DNA from: Phosphoribacter sp037045055
Lineage (GTDB): Bacteria > Actinomycetota > Actinomycetes > Actinomycetales > Dermatophilaceae
Length of the DNA stretch: 64,000 nt
Direction: 5' to 3'
Assembly (NCBI GenBank): GCA_037045055.1
Contig: JBAOHJ010000002.1
Location: forward strand, 1 to 64,000
Positions 8,307 to 16,943 of this stretch are shown here, one piece after another; position 1 is the stretch's first letter; every line of letters begins with the position of its first letter. Below the pieces are notes generated by a model. It worked only from the letters and a program-made list of their open reading frames with translations. It did no database searches and was not told the origin of the DNA. A program made the translations under genes and the position numbers.

Positions 8307-9418
8307 GACACGTCCTCGGTCAGCACACCGGCACGGGTGAGCGCGGCCCGGGTGTCGGCCACGGTCAGGTGCGCGTACGTGCTCGAGGTCGTGGCCACCG
8401 ACGCGTGCCCCAGCAGTGAGGAGACGACCTCGACCGGCACATCGGAGCGCAACAGCCCGGTCGCGTACGTGTGCCGCAGCCAGTGCGGGTCGAAGTCGAT
8501 CCCGGTCCGGGCACGCAGCCGCCGGACCAAGTCGTACACCGCCGCGTACTTCAGCGGTGAACCGACGCGCCCACCCCACAGATTGACGAAGACGTAGTCA
8601 CTGTCGAGCTCGCCGTACTCCTCGATCAGGTAGTCGGCGTAGCACCGGACCAGCGAGGCCGGGACCGGGATCGTCCGCGGGACCAACGATTTGGAGCGGG
8701 CCCGGTTGTCGTTGTCACGGGCGATCACCCGCACCTGCCGCTCGGCCGCGTCCCAGTCCTCATGCCGCAGCCCGAGCGCCTCACCGACTCGCATCCCAGT
8801 GCTCGCGAGCACCTCGAGCAGCAGCCGGTCCCGGCGCCGCTGGCACGCCCCGATCAGCGCCTCGACCTCCTGCCGGTCGAGGGTGCGCGGTGTGCGCCGT
8901 CCAGCCCGGACCCGCACCACCGGCGCGGCGACCGGCCTGGACTTGCTCACGTGGTGCAGGAACCCGCGAGCCCCGCCCCGCCGGCCCGCAGGGCGCCACA
9001 CGCTCAACGCGGCGTGCACCGCAAGCCCGGACCGGCTCGCGTGCTGGTACATCGACCCGACCGCCGCGAGCTTGCGGTTGATCGTCGCAGCCGAACAATG
9101 CTCGCCCAGCGGCAGCACCGCCACCCCTGCGCCACGCGCTGAAGGTGGCAGCCGCAGCCACGCCACGAACGCCGCGACGTCCTCGACCGACACCGCGGCC
9201 CAGTCCAGCGCACGACCGGCGAGGAAGGCGAACCAGTCCCTCAGGTCATGGGCGTACGCCTTGACCGTGTTCGGCGACCGTCCCGCATCGGTCAAGAACG
9301 ACAGGAACCGCTCGGCCGGCTCCACGAGCTGCCCGTCCTCACCGACCACCGTCCACGACTCACGCCGCGAGCCGGACACCACCACTCGAGCAACGAACAC
9401 CGAACCTCCCACGACCAT
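8303..9418 (-). CDS. tnpA: Tyrosine recombinase TnpA
   Basis: A 371-residue phage-integrase-family protein. It has a SAM-like N-terminal core-binding domain (SPNTVKAYAHDLRDWFAFL) and the catalytic set Arg (TGMRVGEALGL), Lys region (RSKSLVPRTIP), HWLRHTYATGL, LGHASVATTSSTYAHL with Tyr. All R-K-H-R-H-Y positions look intact. The ATG at 9418 is used; a GTG at 9400 with a GGGAGG site just upstream is an alternative. Overlap with tnpB indicates a single transcript promoted from the right end of the element. Confidence 0.88.
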   Translation of the reverse strand: MVVGGSVFVARVVVSGSRRESWTVVGEDGQLVEPAERFLSFLTDAGRSPNTVKAYAHDLRDWFAFLAGRALDWAAVSVEDVAAFVAWLRLPPSARGAGVAVLPLGEHCSAATINRKLAAVGSMYQHASRSGLAVHAALSVWRPAGRRGGARGFLHHVSKSRPVAAPVVRVRAGRRTPRTLDRQEVEALIGACQRRRDRLLLEVLASTGMRVGEALGLRHEDWDAAERQVRVIARDNDNRARSKSLVPRTIPVPASLVRCYADYLIEEYGELDSDYVFVNLWGGRVGSPLKYAAVYDLVRRLRARTGIDFDPHWLRHTYATGLLRSDVPVEVVSSLLGHASVATTSSTYAHLTVADTRAALTRAGVLTEDVS

Positions 9419-9507
9419 GCCTGCTGGACGGCTGCAGATAAGCACGTCCAGCACGCACGATGGGGGACCGATCCAGGCCATCGGCTACATCAACGACACC
9501 CTGAAGC

Positions 9508-9526
9508 TGGCTCAAGATAACGATCG
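9508..9526 (+). repeat. Right terminal inverted repeat of the Tn554-like element
   Basis: TGGCTCAAGATAACGATCG, the exact inverse of 5579-5597. The IS256 coding frame resumes immediately to its right (TNAI codons on the minus strand). Confidence 0.85.
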
Positions 9527-10154
9527 CGTTGGTGGAGAAGAGAACTCGCCGGATCTCCACGTCGTAGTCCAGGAACGGGGTGAACTCCTCCCACGCCGCC
9601 CGCCACAGCTTGGGGATCGCCGGGTAGGGCTTGCCCCACTTCTCCTCGAGCTCTTCGAACGCCGCCCAGGCGGCCTCCGCGGTGGGTGCGGTGTAGATCG
9701 TCCGCAGGTCCTCGCGCGAGCTGGTCCCAGTACTTCCTGCGTCGCGTACCGCATGCGTGGCCCTGATCAGGTGGATCACGCACGCCTGCACGATCGCCTG
9801 GGGGAAGACTGTGTTGACGCTGTCCGGCAGGCCCTTGAGGCCATCACAGACGACGAAGAACACGTCCTTGACACCGCGGTTCTTCAGGTCCGCCAGCACG
9901 TTCATCCAGAACTTCGCCGACTCGCCGCCGCCCTGGCCGGCCCACAGCCCGAGCACATCCCGCCGACCGTTCAGGTCGACCGCGATCGCGACGTAGTACG
10001 GCTGGTTGCCGACCTGACCATCGCGGACCTTGACGTAGATCGGGTAGATGAAGATCGCCGCATAGACCGCCTGCAACGGGCGTGAGGACCACGACTGCAT
10101 CTCCTCGACCACAGCGTCGGTGATCCGCGAGATGGTGTCCTTGCTGATGGTTGG
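9527..10154 (-). pseudogene. IS256-family transposase, central fragment
   Basis: Encodes TISKDTISRITD, then EEMQSWSSRPL, IYVKVRDGQVGNQPYYVA, FFVVCDGLKGLPDSV, QACVIHLIR and LFSTNAI, the DDE-core landmarks of IS256 transposases. The N-terminal ~100 residues are missing, cut off at about 10154 where IS110 DNA begins. The stretch after IHLIR (RATHAVRDAGS) is scrambled relative to the family, suggesting local frameshifts. The C-terminus continues at 5579 beyond the recombinase element. It cannot make a working transposase. Confidence 0.85.
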
Positions 10155-10287
10155 AAGTCTTGGGACATGCCGGGGCGGTTCAGTCAGGACCGGCCGGCGT
10201 GGCTTGATAGGAGCGTGACACCGCCCCGACTGAGGTTTGCCCTCCGGTCGATCCCGTCATCGCAGCCACAAGGAGTGAAGGGACGAC
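10155..10287 (+). other. IS110 left non-coding end
   Basis: Sequence between the broken IS256 gene and the IS110 start codon. It holds the transposase promoter and, by family knowledge, possibly a bridge-RNA region. No hairpin was scored, so this is a positional inference only. Confidence 0.4.
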
Positions 10288-11340
10288 ATGGCCATGATCA
10301 TGCTCGGCATCGACGCGCAGAAGCGCACCCACACCGTGGTCGTCGTGGATGGGCTCGGGCGACGGCTCGGGGCCAAGACCACGACAGCCACCACCAGCGC
10401 GGACCACCTGGAGCTACTCCGTTGGGCCGACCAATACGGCCCGGAGCGAACCTGGGCGGTCGAAGACTGTCGACACTTGTCCCGGCAGCTGGAGCGGGAC
10501 ATGCTCGCCGCCGGTGAGCGGCTCGTGCGAGTCCCACCGAAGCTGATGGCGCACTCCCGTGACGCCGCCCGCACCTACGGCAAGTCCGACCCGATCGACG
10601 CCCTGGCGGTCGCCCGGGCCGCGCTGCGCGAGACGGGTCTTCCGACCGCTGCGCTCGACCCCGCGTCCCGAGTGCTGCGACTGCTGATCGACCACCGCGA
10701 AGACCTTGTCGCGGAACGGACTCGGCACATCAACAGGCTCCGGTGGCACCTGCACGACATCGACCCCAGCTGGGACCCTAAGAAGCGGGCCCTGACGACG
10801 ATGAAGCGCCTGCGCCAGGCCGAGCAGCGCCTCGAACAGCTCAACTCGATCGTCGCCCGAGGCGCGCTCGAACTGGTCCGGCGCATCCGTGAGCTGACCC
10901 TGACGATCAACGACCTCGAAGGCGAACTGGACCAGCGCACCGCCGACGGCGCCCCGAACCTACGCGCCGTCCACGGCGTGGCCGGCCTGAGCGCCGCCAA
11001 GATAATTGGCGAGGTCGCTGGCATCGACCGGTTCCGCAGCCGTCACGCATTCGCGCGGCACAATGGCACCGCTCCCACCCCCGTGTGGTCATCGAACTCC
11101 GCGAGGCACCGACTGAGCAAGACCGGCAACCGACAACTCAACGCCGCCCTCCACCGCATCGCCCTGACCCAGGCCCGGTCGCTGCCCGCAGCTCGCGCCT
11201 ACCTCGAGAACCGACAAGCAGCCGGAGCCACCCGCAAGGAAGCCCTCCGGAGCCTGAAGAGAAGGATCTCCGACGTCATCTTCCGAACCATGCTCGCCGA
11301 CGCACCGACCACCGCAGCCGTCAACTCACTCGCCGCTTGA
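10288..11340 (+). CDS. IS110-family transposase
   Basis: A 350-residue protein with the N-terminal DEDD RuvC-like domain (MLGIDAQKRTH; WAVEDCRHLS; KSDPIDALAVARAAL) and a C-terminal Tnp_20-type domain (LRAVHGVAGLSAAKIIGEV) with the conserved Ser region FARHNGTAPTPVWSS. The length is normal for IS110. An AAGGGACGAC site precedes ATG 10288. IS110 elements lack terminal inverted repeats and are now known to use a bridge RNA made from their non-coding ends. The 5' flank (about 10155-10287) is the likely location here. The gene appears intact. Confidence 0.9.
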   Translation: MAMIMLGIDAQKRTHTVVVVDGLGRRLGAKTTTATTSADHLELLRWADQYGPERTWAVEDCRHLSRQLERDMLAAGERLVRVPPKLMAHSRDAARTYGKSDPIDALAVARAALRETGLPTAALDPASRVLRLLIDHREDLVAERTRHINRLRWHLHDIDPSWDPKKRALTTMKRLRQAEQRLEQLNSIVARGALELVRRIRELTLTINDLEGELDQRTADGAPNLRAVHGVAGLSAAKIIGEVAGIDRFRSRHAFARHNGTAPTPVWSSNSARHRLSKTGNRQLNAALHRIALTQARSLPAARAYLENRQAAGATRKEALRSLKRRISDVIFRTMLADAPTTAAVNSLAA

Positions 11341-11368
11341 GATAGGAGAGAGGGGACTCCTACTCCAG

Positions 11369-11850
11369 GTGTGGATGGGCGCGCGACGTGGTCCCGGGCA
11401 GGGCAGCATCCGCCAGCGCCGCCCGGGGGTGTTCGAGGTGCGGGCCCGACTGGGCGGTCCCCGGCCGAGAGCACCGGCAGCAATCGGTGGCGGTGCACGG
11501 CTGCGGCGCCGAGGCCGAGTCTGTGTTGGCTGCTTTGGTCGACGCCGACCGGCAGGTGCGTGGGGTGCCGGGCCCGCGGGTGATCACGGTCGCGAACGTT
11601 CTGCGGGTGTGGCTGGTCGCGGACCAGCCGTGGAAGCCCTCGACCCGGGTGGGGTACCGCTCGGTGGCCGGTTTCCTGACCGAGGACCGGATCGGCGCGG
11701 TGCGCGCCAGCGCGGACCCCAGCGCTGGTGTGGGCCGCCGTTTCGGGGTGGCAGGCATGCGGTGCCGGGCCAGCAGTTGTTGGTGCCCGATTCCGGGTGT
11801 TGCGCTCGGCGCTGTCCTGGGCCTACGAGCAGCGGTCCCGCGGAACTGCC
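11369..11850 (+). pseudogene. Phage-type tyrosine integrase, N-terminal remnant
   Basis: Fragments in three frames match an actinobacterial integrase: GQGSIRQRRPGVFEVRARLG (arm-type binding domain), then AEAESVLAALVDADRQ, then VANVLRVWLVADQP and STRVGYRSVAGFLTEDRIG, then RFRVLRSALSWAYEQR. Several frameshifts separate them and the catalytic C-terminal domain is missing. It probably belonged to an integrative element that is no longer mobile by its own enzyme. Confidence 0.65.
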
Positions 11851-12066
11851 CAGCATCCACCACCGCAAGGAGTATGACGCCACGAAGGCCCTGGACCCGG
11901 ACTACCGGATCACGTGCGTCTTCGTCGACAAGCGTCATCGGCGCCGTGGGGCGAGCGAGCTGGCCATCACCGGCGCGCTCGACCTCATCGCATGGGCCGG
12001 CGGTGGACGGGTGGAGTCCTACCCGCATGACCTCACCCACCAGACCAAGAAGATGTCGTCGACCTA
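11851..12066 (+). pseudogene. GNAT acetyltransferase fragment
   Basis: Carries ITCVFVDKRHRRRGASELAI, the acetyl-CoA binding loop of GNAT enzymes (R-x-x-G-x-G/A region), followed by LIAWAGGGRVESYPHD. The N-terminal part is missing because integrase debris adjoins directly. After KKMSSTYSY the frame runs into the next gene without a proper ending. It is a broken remnant with no predicted activity. Confidence 0.6.
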
Positions 12067-12079
12067 CTCATACAAATGT

Positions 12080-12358
12080 ATGTGCATGTCGGTCTTGGAG
12101 CGCCGCCTTCAGCTTCTCATCGATGCCGCACGCTACTCCCGGGTGGCCGCCGAGGCAGAGCGCTCCGGCCGCAGTGTGGCCGCGGTGATCCGCGAGGCGA
12201 TCGACCTGCGGTTCCCGGACGACGGCGACGCGGGCCGTGCCAGCGCTGCGTCCGCCCTGCTGAGCGTCACCGAGCAGCCGGCCGGGCGCGTGGAGGGCCC
12301 GGCGGAGCTCAAGGCCGCGTATGCCGCGGAGCTCGCCGCCAAGGTCGGTCCGGAGTGA
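12080..12358 (+). CDS. Antitoxin, ribbon-helix-helix type (VapB-like)
   Basis: A 92-residue product starting MCMSVLERRLQLLIDAARYS, with the typical RHH segment VAAEAERSGRSVAAVIREAI at about residues 21-40 and an acidic/Ala-rich toxin-binding tail ending AAKVGPE. Such antitoxins repress their own promoter and neutralise a PIN RNase encoded just downstream, which is the arrangement here. Start: ATG 12080 or 12086; the frame is open further upstream through the GNAT debris, so the original leader may have been lost. Confidence 0.7.
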   Translation: MCMSVLERRLQLLIDAARYSRVAAEAERSGRSVAAVIREAIDLRFPDDGDAGRASAASALLSVTEQPAGRVEGPAELKAAYAAELAAKVGPE

Positions 12359-12381
12359 GGCCGGTCTAGGTCGACCCCTCC

Positions 12382-12771
12382 GTGCTGCTGCTCGCCGTGG
12401 GTGGCTCACATCCGTTGCGGGAGCCGTGCCGGCGAGTGCTGGCCGCTGCGGCGGCCGGCGACCTACGTCTGCACCTCAGTGTCGAGGGGGGCCAGGAGTT
12501 CCTGTTCCACCGCTTTCGCATGGTCGACCCGGCCGACGCCATCGAGCAGTTCGACCTCGTCGACCGGCTCGTCGTGTGGCACGCCCTTGACCACGACATC
12601 CTGCGCGCGTCGCGCGACCTCGTCGCGGCCGGACATGTGCGGGGCCGGGACTCGGTGCATGCCGCCACCGCTCTCGGAGCGGGATTCCAGGCGATCGTCA
12701 GCTGCGACAGCGACTTTGACGCCATCCCCGGTCTCCGACGCGTAGACCCTGCCACCGACGGCGTCTTCTGA
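12382..12771 (+). pseudogene. PIN-domain (VapC-like) toxin with lost start
   Basis: From GTG 12382 the frame encodes 129 residues with PIN landmarks: VEGGQEFLFHRF, VVWHALDHDILRASRDLV, GRDSVHAATAL (catalytic Asp) and IVSCDSDFDAIPGL (last acidic cluster). PIN proteins normally begin with VDPSVLL, whose Asp is the first metal ligand. That sequence is present in frame at 12370-12381, but a TAG lies immediately before it (12367) and no start codon intervenes. Translation from 12382 would drop the ligand, so the RNase is probably inactive. It might still bind the antitoxin. Confidence 0.65.
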
Positions 12772-12826
12772 ACTCACCGCGCGGTCGTGCCCGTGAATGG
12801 GCTCAGGGGCCGAGGAACCGCGCGGC

Positions 12827-13273
12827 TCACTCGGTCAGACCGCGCAGGTAGCGCGCGATCGTCTCGAGCTCCTCGACGGTGAAGCCCTCGGCCAGGGTCT
12901 CCATCTGCTCGCCGAGGTGGGCGTAGTGCGGGGCGAAGGAGGCCATCGCCGAAGCGTCGGCGACGACCCGCACGCTGCGCCGGTCGCCGGGGTCGGGCAC
13001 GCGGCGCACGAACCCCTTGCCCTCGAGCCGGTCGATGCTGCGTGTGATGGAGCTGCCGGGCTGGGCCGAGAGCTCACGCAGCTCACCGGGGGTCAGGCCC
13101 TCGGTCTCGAGACTGAGGGCGTGGAGCAGCTGGGCGTCGACGAGTGGGATGCCCACCTCTCGGGCCACCCTCTCGTTGTAGAGGATCAGGGAGGGGATCA
13201 TCCGCCGGAACGCCACGGCCAACTCGTCGACGGCACGCCGTCGGGCGGGGATGCGCCTCGACCCATTTGACAA
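12827..13273 (-). CDS. MarR-family transcriptional regulator
   Basis: A 148-residue winged-helix protein. Its recognition region reads LTPGELRELSAQPGSSITRS, followed by the wing DRLEGKGFVRRVPDPGDRRS, both typical of MarR. N- and C-terminal helices form the dimer domain. It is divergent from an MFS drug exporter, the usual pairing in which MarR represses the exporter until a ligand binds. The start is TTG 13273; no ATG lies in frame upstream in the conserved part. The regulator is intact. Confidence 0.85.
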   Translation of the reverse strand: MSNGSRRIPARRRAVDELAVAFRRMIPSLILYNERVAREVGIPLVDAQLLHALSLETEGLTPGELRELSAQPGSSITRSIDRLEGKGFVRRVPDPGDRRSVRVVADASAMASFAPHYAHLGEQMETLAEGFTVEELETIARYLRGLTE

Positions 13274-13291
13274 AGCCGCCGACCTCGCTCA

Positions 13292-13326
13292 TAGTTCCGT
13301 ATCAGAGGATTACCGTTTCGGAATTA
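13292..13326. promoter_or_regulatory. Possible MarR operator between regulator and exporter
   Basis: TAGTTCCG at 13292-13299 faces CGGAATTA at 13319-13326, an imperfect inverted pair in an unusually AT-rich stretch of the divergent intergenic region. The position overlaps both expected promoters. That MarR binds it is inferred from position and symmetry. Confidence 0.4.
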
Positions 13327-13378
13327 CTCCGCATCGGCATCACTTGCTGGTCCCAGCATCTCACAGGAGGGGGTCCCG

Positions 13379-14863
13379 ATGGCGACCACACCGCAGAGCG
13401 CAGCGTCGACGCGGGGAGGCGCACCCGGCGTACCGAACCGTCGTGGACTGGCCATGCTCGTCCTGATCTTCGCCCACTTCATGGATCTCATGGACGTGAC
13501 CATCGTCAACGTCGCGCTGCCGTCGATCCGGGCCGACCTCGGTGCCTCACCGGCCCACCTCGAGTGGGTCGTCGGCGCCTATACCCTCGGCTTCGCCGCC
13601 GTGCTCATCACCGCCGGCCGGCTCGGTGACATCGTGGGCCGCAAGCGGGTCTTCGTCGCGGGCGTGCTCACCTTCACGCTGACCTCGCTCGTCGCCGGCC
13701 TGACCCACAGCCCCGACATACTCGTCGCCGCCCGTGCCCTGCAAGGGATCTCGGCCGGTCTTATGATGCCGCAGGTCCTCGCGAGCGTGCAGTCGCTCTA
13801 TGCACCGGCGGAGCGAGCACCGATCTACGGGACCATCGGGGCCGTCGCCGGGCTGGCTGCCGTGATCGGTCCACTCCTCGGTGGCTGGCTCATCACCCAC
13901 GACCTGCTCGGTCTCGGGTGGCGGGCGGTCTTCATGATCAACATCCCCGTCGGGGTGCTCCTGGCGCTCAGCGCTCTGCTCTGGGTCCCCGATACCCGTT
14001 CGGCTGACCGCCCTCGCCTGGACGTGCTCGGTGCGGTACTCGCAACGAGCGGTGTAGGTCTAGTTGCCCTCGGGCTCATCGAGGGTCCCGCGCAAGACTG
14101 GGACGGCGGGGTGTGGGCGGCGCTCATCGCCGGACCGGTCATCCTCCTGGGCTGGCTCGTCCACCAGCGACGCCTCGAGGTGCTCGGCCGGGACCCACTC
14201 GTCGCACCACATCTGTTCTCCAACCGGGGGTTCAGCGCCGGCCTGCTGATACAGGGAACCTTCCAGGGCGCCATGGCCGGGTTCTTCTTCGCGCTGATCA
14301 TCTACCTCCAGGCCGGGCGCGGGTTCAGCGCCTGGGACGCCGGTCTCAGCCTGCTCCCCTTCTCCGTGATGGCTTTCCTCGGGAGCGGCGCCGCGGTCGC
14401 CCTCACGGCTGGGGCCGGCAAGTTCCTCGTCGCGGTCGGCGCGCTGATGCTCATGGTCGGCACGCTCTGGACGGCCCGGATGGTCGACGCCGCACCGGCC
14501 ACGATGACCTGGCACAGCCTGCTCGTGCCGCTGGCCCTCTGCGGCCTCGGGCTCGGCCTGTTCGTCGTCCCCCTGATCGACGTCGCCCTCGCGACTGTCG
14601 ACATCCGCGAAGCGGGCGCGGCCAGCGGCACCTACGGGATGGTGCAGCAGCTGGGCGCGGCGCTCGGGATCGCCGTCGTCGGGGTCGTCTTCTTCGGGCG
14701 GGCCGGCCGGTTCGACCTCGCCTCCCTCACCGGCGCCATGGTCGCGGCCGCCGTCATCTGCGCCATTGGGTATACCGTGTGCGCTCTCGCCGCTCTTGCC
14801 CTCCCGTCCCCTTCGGACGTCACGAGAAGGCTCGCGGAGGTGGCCGAGGCCGACGAGTCGTGA
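13379..14863 (+). CDS. MFS multidrug exporter, DHA2 (EmrB/QacA) family
   Basis: A 494-residue protein with about 14 membrane segments. It starts after a strong CAGGAGGGGG site. Motif A-like loop GRLGDIVGRKRVF lies between helices 2 and 3, and the DVTIVNVALPSI stretch in helix 1 is the DHA2 signature. It should export drugs or similar compounds by proton antiport across the inner membrane. It is probably controlled by the divergent MarR. It is the one clear cargo function of the left region and is bounded by toxin-antitoxin debris and an IS3 copy. Confidence 0.88.
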   Translation: MATTPQSAASTRGGAPGVPNRRGLAMLVLIFAHFMDLMDVTIVNVALPSIRADLGASPAHLEWVVGAYTLGFAAVLITAGRLGDIVGRKRVFVAGVLTFTLTSLVAGLTHSPDILVAARALQGISAGLMMPQVLASVQSLYAPAERAPIYGTIGAVAGLAAVIGPLLGGWLITHDLLGLGWRAVFMINIPVGVLLALSALLWVPDTRSADRPRLDVLGAVLATSGVGLVALGLIEGPAQDWDGGVWAALIAGPVILLGWLVHQRRLEVLGRDPLVAPHLFSNRGFSAGLLIQGTFQGAMAGFFFALIIYLQAGRGFSAWDAGLSLLPFSVMAFLGSGAAVALTAGAGKFLVAVGALMLMVGTLWTARMVDAAPATMTWHSLLVPLALCGLGLGLFVVPLIDVALATVDIREAGAASGTYGMVQQLGAALGIAVVGVVFFGRAGRFDLASLTGAMVAAAVICAIGYTVCALAALALPSPSDVTRRLAEVAEADES

Positions 14864-15091
14864 CGCTGCTGGTCCGGTGTGCGCCTGGGCATGTTCGCCG
14901 AGGCCCGCTGCCAAGCCGGGGGCGGTGGCCGGGACAGGCCCGACGCGGACGTCACCATGCCACCGTGGTCCACGCTCACGTCCGTGCGCCAAGGCCCGGA
15001 AAGGGGTGGCACCGTGAAGGTCGCCGTCATGCAGGAGTGAACCACCCTGGGTTGCTTGGAGGTTCCCGACCTTGGAAACGAGGATGGACTG

Positions 15092-15433
15092 ATGGGAACC
15101 AAGAGCGTCGCTGGGGCGACGACTGCACGGCGGTACACGCCGGAGGAGAAGGCGCGGGCGGTGCGGCTGGTGCGCCAGCTGCGCAAGGAGCTCGGCACGA
15201 CGCATGGGACGGTCCAGCGGGTGGCTGATCAGATCGGGTGCGGCGTGGAGTCCCTGCGCACGTGGGTCAAGCAGGCTGACGTCGATGAGGGTGTCGAGCC
15301 CGGCGCGAGCACGGTGGAGGCCAAGCGGGTCAAGGAGCTGGAGCAGGAGAACCGCGAGCTGCGCCGCGCCAACGATCTGCTCAAGCGGGCCTCGGCTTTC
15401 TTTGCGGCGGAACTCGACCGCCCCTGCAGGTGA
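15092..15433 (+). CDS. IS3 OrfA (HTH_Tnp_1 transposase subunit)
   Basis: A 113-residue protein with YTPEEKARAVRLVRQL and VADQIGCGVESLRTWVKQAD (helix-turn-helix that binds the IS ends), then a leucine zipper LEQENRELRRANDLLKRASA. Its end overlaps the start of orfB, as usual for IS3, where a -1 slip makes the OrfAB fusion. This half is intact. Confidence 0.88.
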   Translation: MGTKSVAGATTARRYTPEEKARAVRLVRQLRKELGTTHGTVQRVADQIGCGVESLRTWVKQADVDEGVEPGASTVEAKRVKELEQENRELRRANDLLKRASAFFAAELDRPCR

Positions 15434-16346
15434 TCGTCGAGTTCGTCGACGAGAACCGAGCTGAGTTCGGAGTCGAGTTCATCTGCACCCAGTTGCAGGT
15501 GGCTCCGAGCAGCTACTACGCCGCGAAGAAGCGGCGGTCCACGCCGTCGGCGCGGGCGGTGCGGGACTCGCTGATGATCCAGGTGCTACTGACCTTGTGG
15601 GTGGCCAACCGGAAGGTCTACGGGGCGCACAAGCTGTGGAAGGCCGCCCGCCGCGCCGGCTACGACATCGGCCGCGACCAGGTCGCCCGGCTGATGCGGC
15701 AGTTGGGCATCGAGGGTGTATCCCGCCAGCGCACGAAGGTGTTCACCACCCGAGCGGATCCCGACGCCACCAGGGCACCGGATCTGGTCAACCGGGACTT
15801 CACCGCCGAGCGTCCCGACGCCCTGTGGGTGACCGACCTGACCTACGTGCCGACACGCTCGGGGATGGCGTACGTGTGCTTCATCGTCGATGCGTTCAGC
15901 CGACGGATCGTGGGCTGGCGGTCGCGGCGAACATGAAGACCGAGATGGTGCTCGACGCCCTGGAAATGGCCCGACGCTCCCGCGGCGGACATCGACTGGT
16001 CGGGCTGGTCACACACTCAGACGCCGGGTCCCAATTCACCTCGGTGCGGTTCACCGAGCGGCTGGACGAGATCGGAGCCCGTCCCTCCATCGGGACGGTG
16101 GCGGACTCGTTTGACAACGCCCTCGCCGAGACGACCAACGGCTTGTACAAGACCGAGTGCGTATATGGACCCGACACCACCGGCTGGGACGACGTCGACG
16201 AACTCGAGCTAGCCACCTTGTCCTGGGTCCACTGGTTCAACGAGACCCGGCTACACGGCCACTGCGGCGACATCCCGCCAGCAGAGTACGAAGCAGCGTT
16301 CTATGCTGCCCAACAAGCCCACCCCGCCGGGGTAGGAATCCAATAG
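15430..16346 (+). pseudogene. IS3 OrfB transposase, frameshifted
   Basis: The DDE integrase half. The first segment carries VNRDFTAERPDALWVTDLTY (first Asp) and VCFIVDAFSRRIVGW. The frame then ends at a stop after GWRSRRT. A second frame resumes at MKTEMVLDALEMARRS with the second Asp region THSDAGSQFTS and the final DNALAETTNGLYKTE. A single missing G at about 15920 (GCGGTCG for GCGGGTCG) explains the break. The element cannot transpose on its own product unless ribosomes slip. Confidence 0.85.
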
Positions 16347-16378
16347 AACGAGCCTCCACCAGACCCAGGGTGGTTCAT

Positions 16379-16667
16379 TGGGATCGTTCCGACGACACCG
16401 AGGAGGAGGCTAAGGATCGTGGCGCCAGAGGCGCCAATCCCGCCTCCCCGCTTGCTGATGTCCACTTCAAAGCCGACGCCCCAACCACACTCGTCCCCCA
16501 GGCTGGATGGCAACGACTCCAGATCAGCCAGAGTGACCTCGTCGGCTGGCCCGCCCACCACGACCCACTCCGTGGGGCAGAAACGAGGGTCATTCGCGGC
16601 AACCTGAACCACGACCACGTCCTGATCCGTGTACAGCCACCGCAGGAAGTCGGAGGGGTTGGCCATG
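16379..16667 (-). pseudogene. Unknown gene truncated at its 3' end by IS3
   Basis: From ATG 16667 the product reads MANPSDFLRWLYTDQDVVVV, then FCPTEWVVVGGPADEVTLAD, and a hydrophobic stretch GATILSLLLGVVGTIP just before the IS end. The frame runs on into the IS terminal repeat, so the original C-terminus is lost. No family recognised. An upstream extension of the frame to 16873 exists but looks less conserved. Confidence 0.45.
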
Positions 16668-16943
16668 GCACCATGATGCTCGACGACGACCGCACAGGAG
16701 ATGAACACCGCGGGGGCGTTCTCCTGGCCGGATTCTGCCCCGGCTGGCAGGGGACAGGGCCTACCCGGATCCTTCGGCTGACTCACATCGCCGCGTATAG
16801 CATCCGGCTGACGCGGCCGTATCCTATCGCCGCGAGCCGCGCGGGCACGGCACACCGGTACGAGGCGACCCACCTGAACCCAGTACCAAGGGGAGGTTCG
16901 CCTGAGGTTTCCCGCCTTGCCCGTTGTGAACTACAGTTGACAC

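Larger units (their letters stand above)
5579..9526 (-). mobile_element. Tn554-like three-recombinase element inserted in IS256
   Basis: A 3.95-kb element consisting only of two tyrosine recombinases and a DUF6262-type helper, in the Tn554 order tnpA-tnpB-tnpC. Both ends carry the same inverted sequence (CGATCGTTATCTTGAGCCA left, complement right), with the 6-base palindrome CGATCG at each edge. The insertion point splits the conserved TNAI/ESLN codons of an IS256 transposase. Rejoining the flanks restores GCGATCGAGTC. No cargo gene is present. Tn554-family elements integrate without target duplication by exchange across a 6-bp core, which fits what is seen. Confidence 0.85.
15038..16378 (+). 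mobile_element. IS3-family insertion sequence
   Basis: About 1.34 kb, bounded by TGAACCACCCTGGGT at 15038-15052 and its inverse at 16364-16378; the similarity extends further with gaps (TGGTGGAGG). It contains orfA and a broken orfB in the IS3 arrangement. The bases next to each end (GGAG and TTGG) show no target duplication, so the copy may be old or the flanks rearranged. Confidence 0.88.

Noticed and set aside
5351..10154. Functional IS256 transposase
   Set aside because: Split by another element, truncated at its N-terminus and frameshifted in the C-terminal part.
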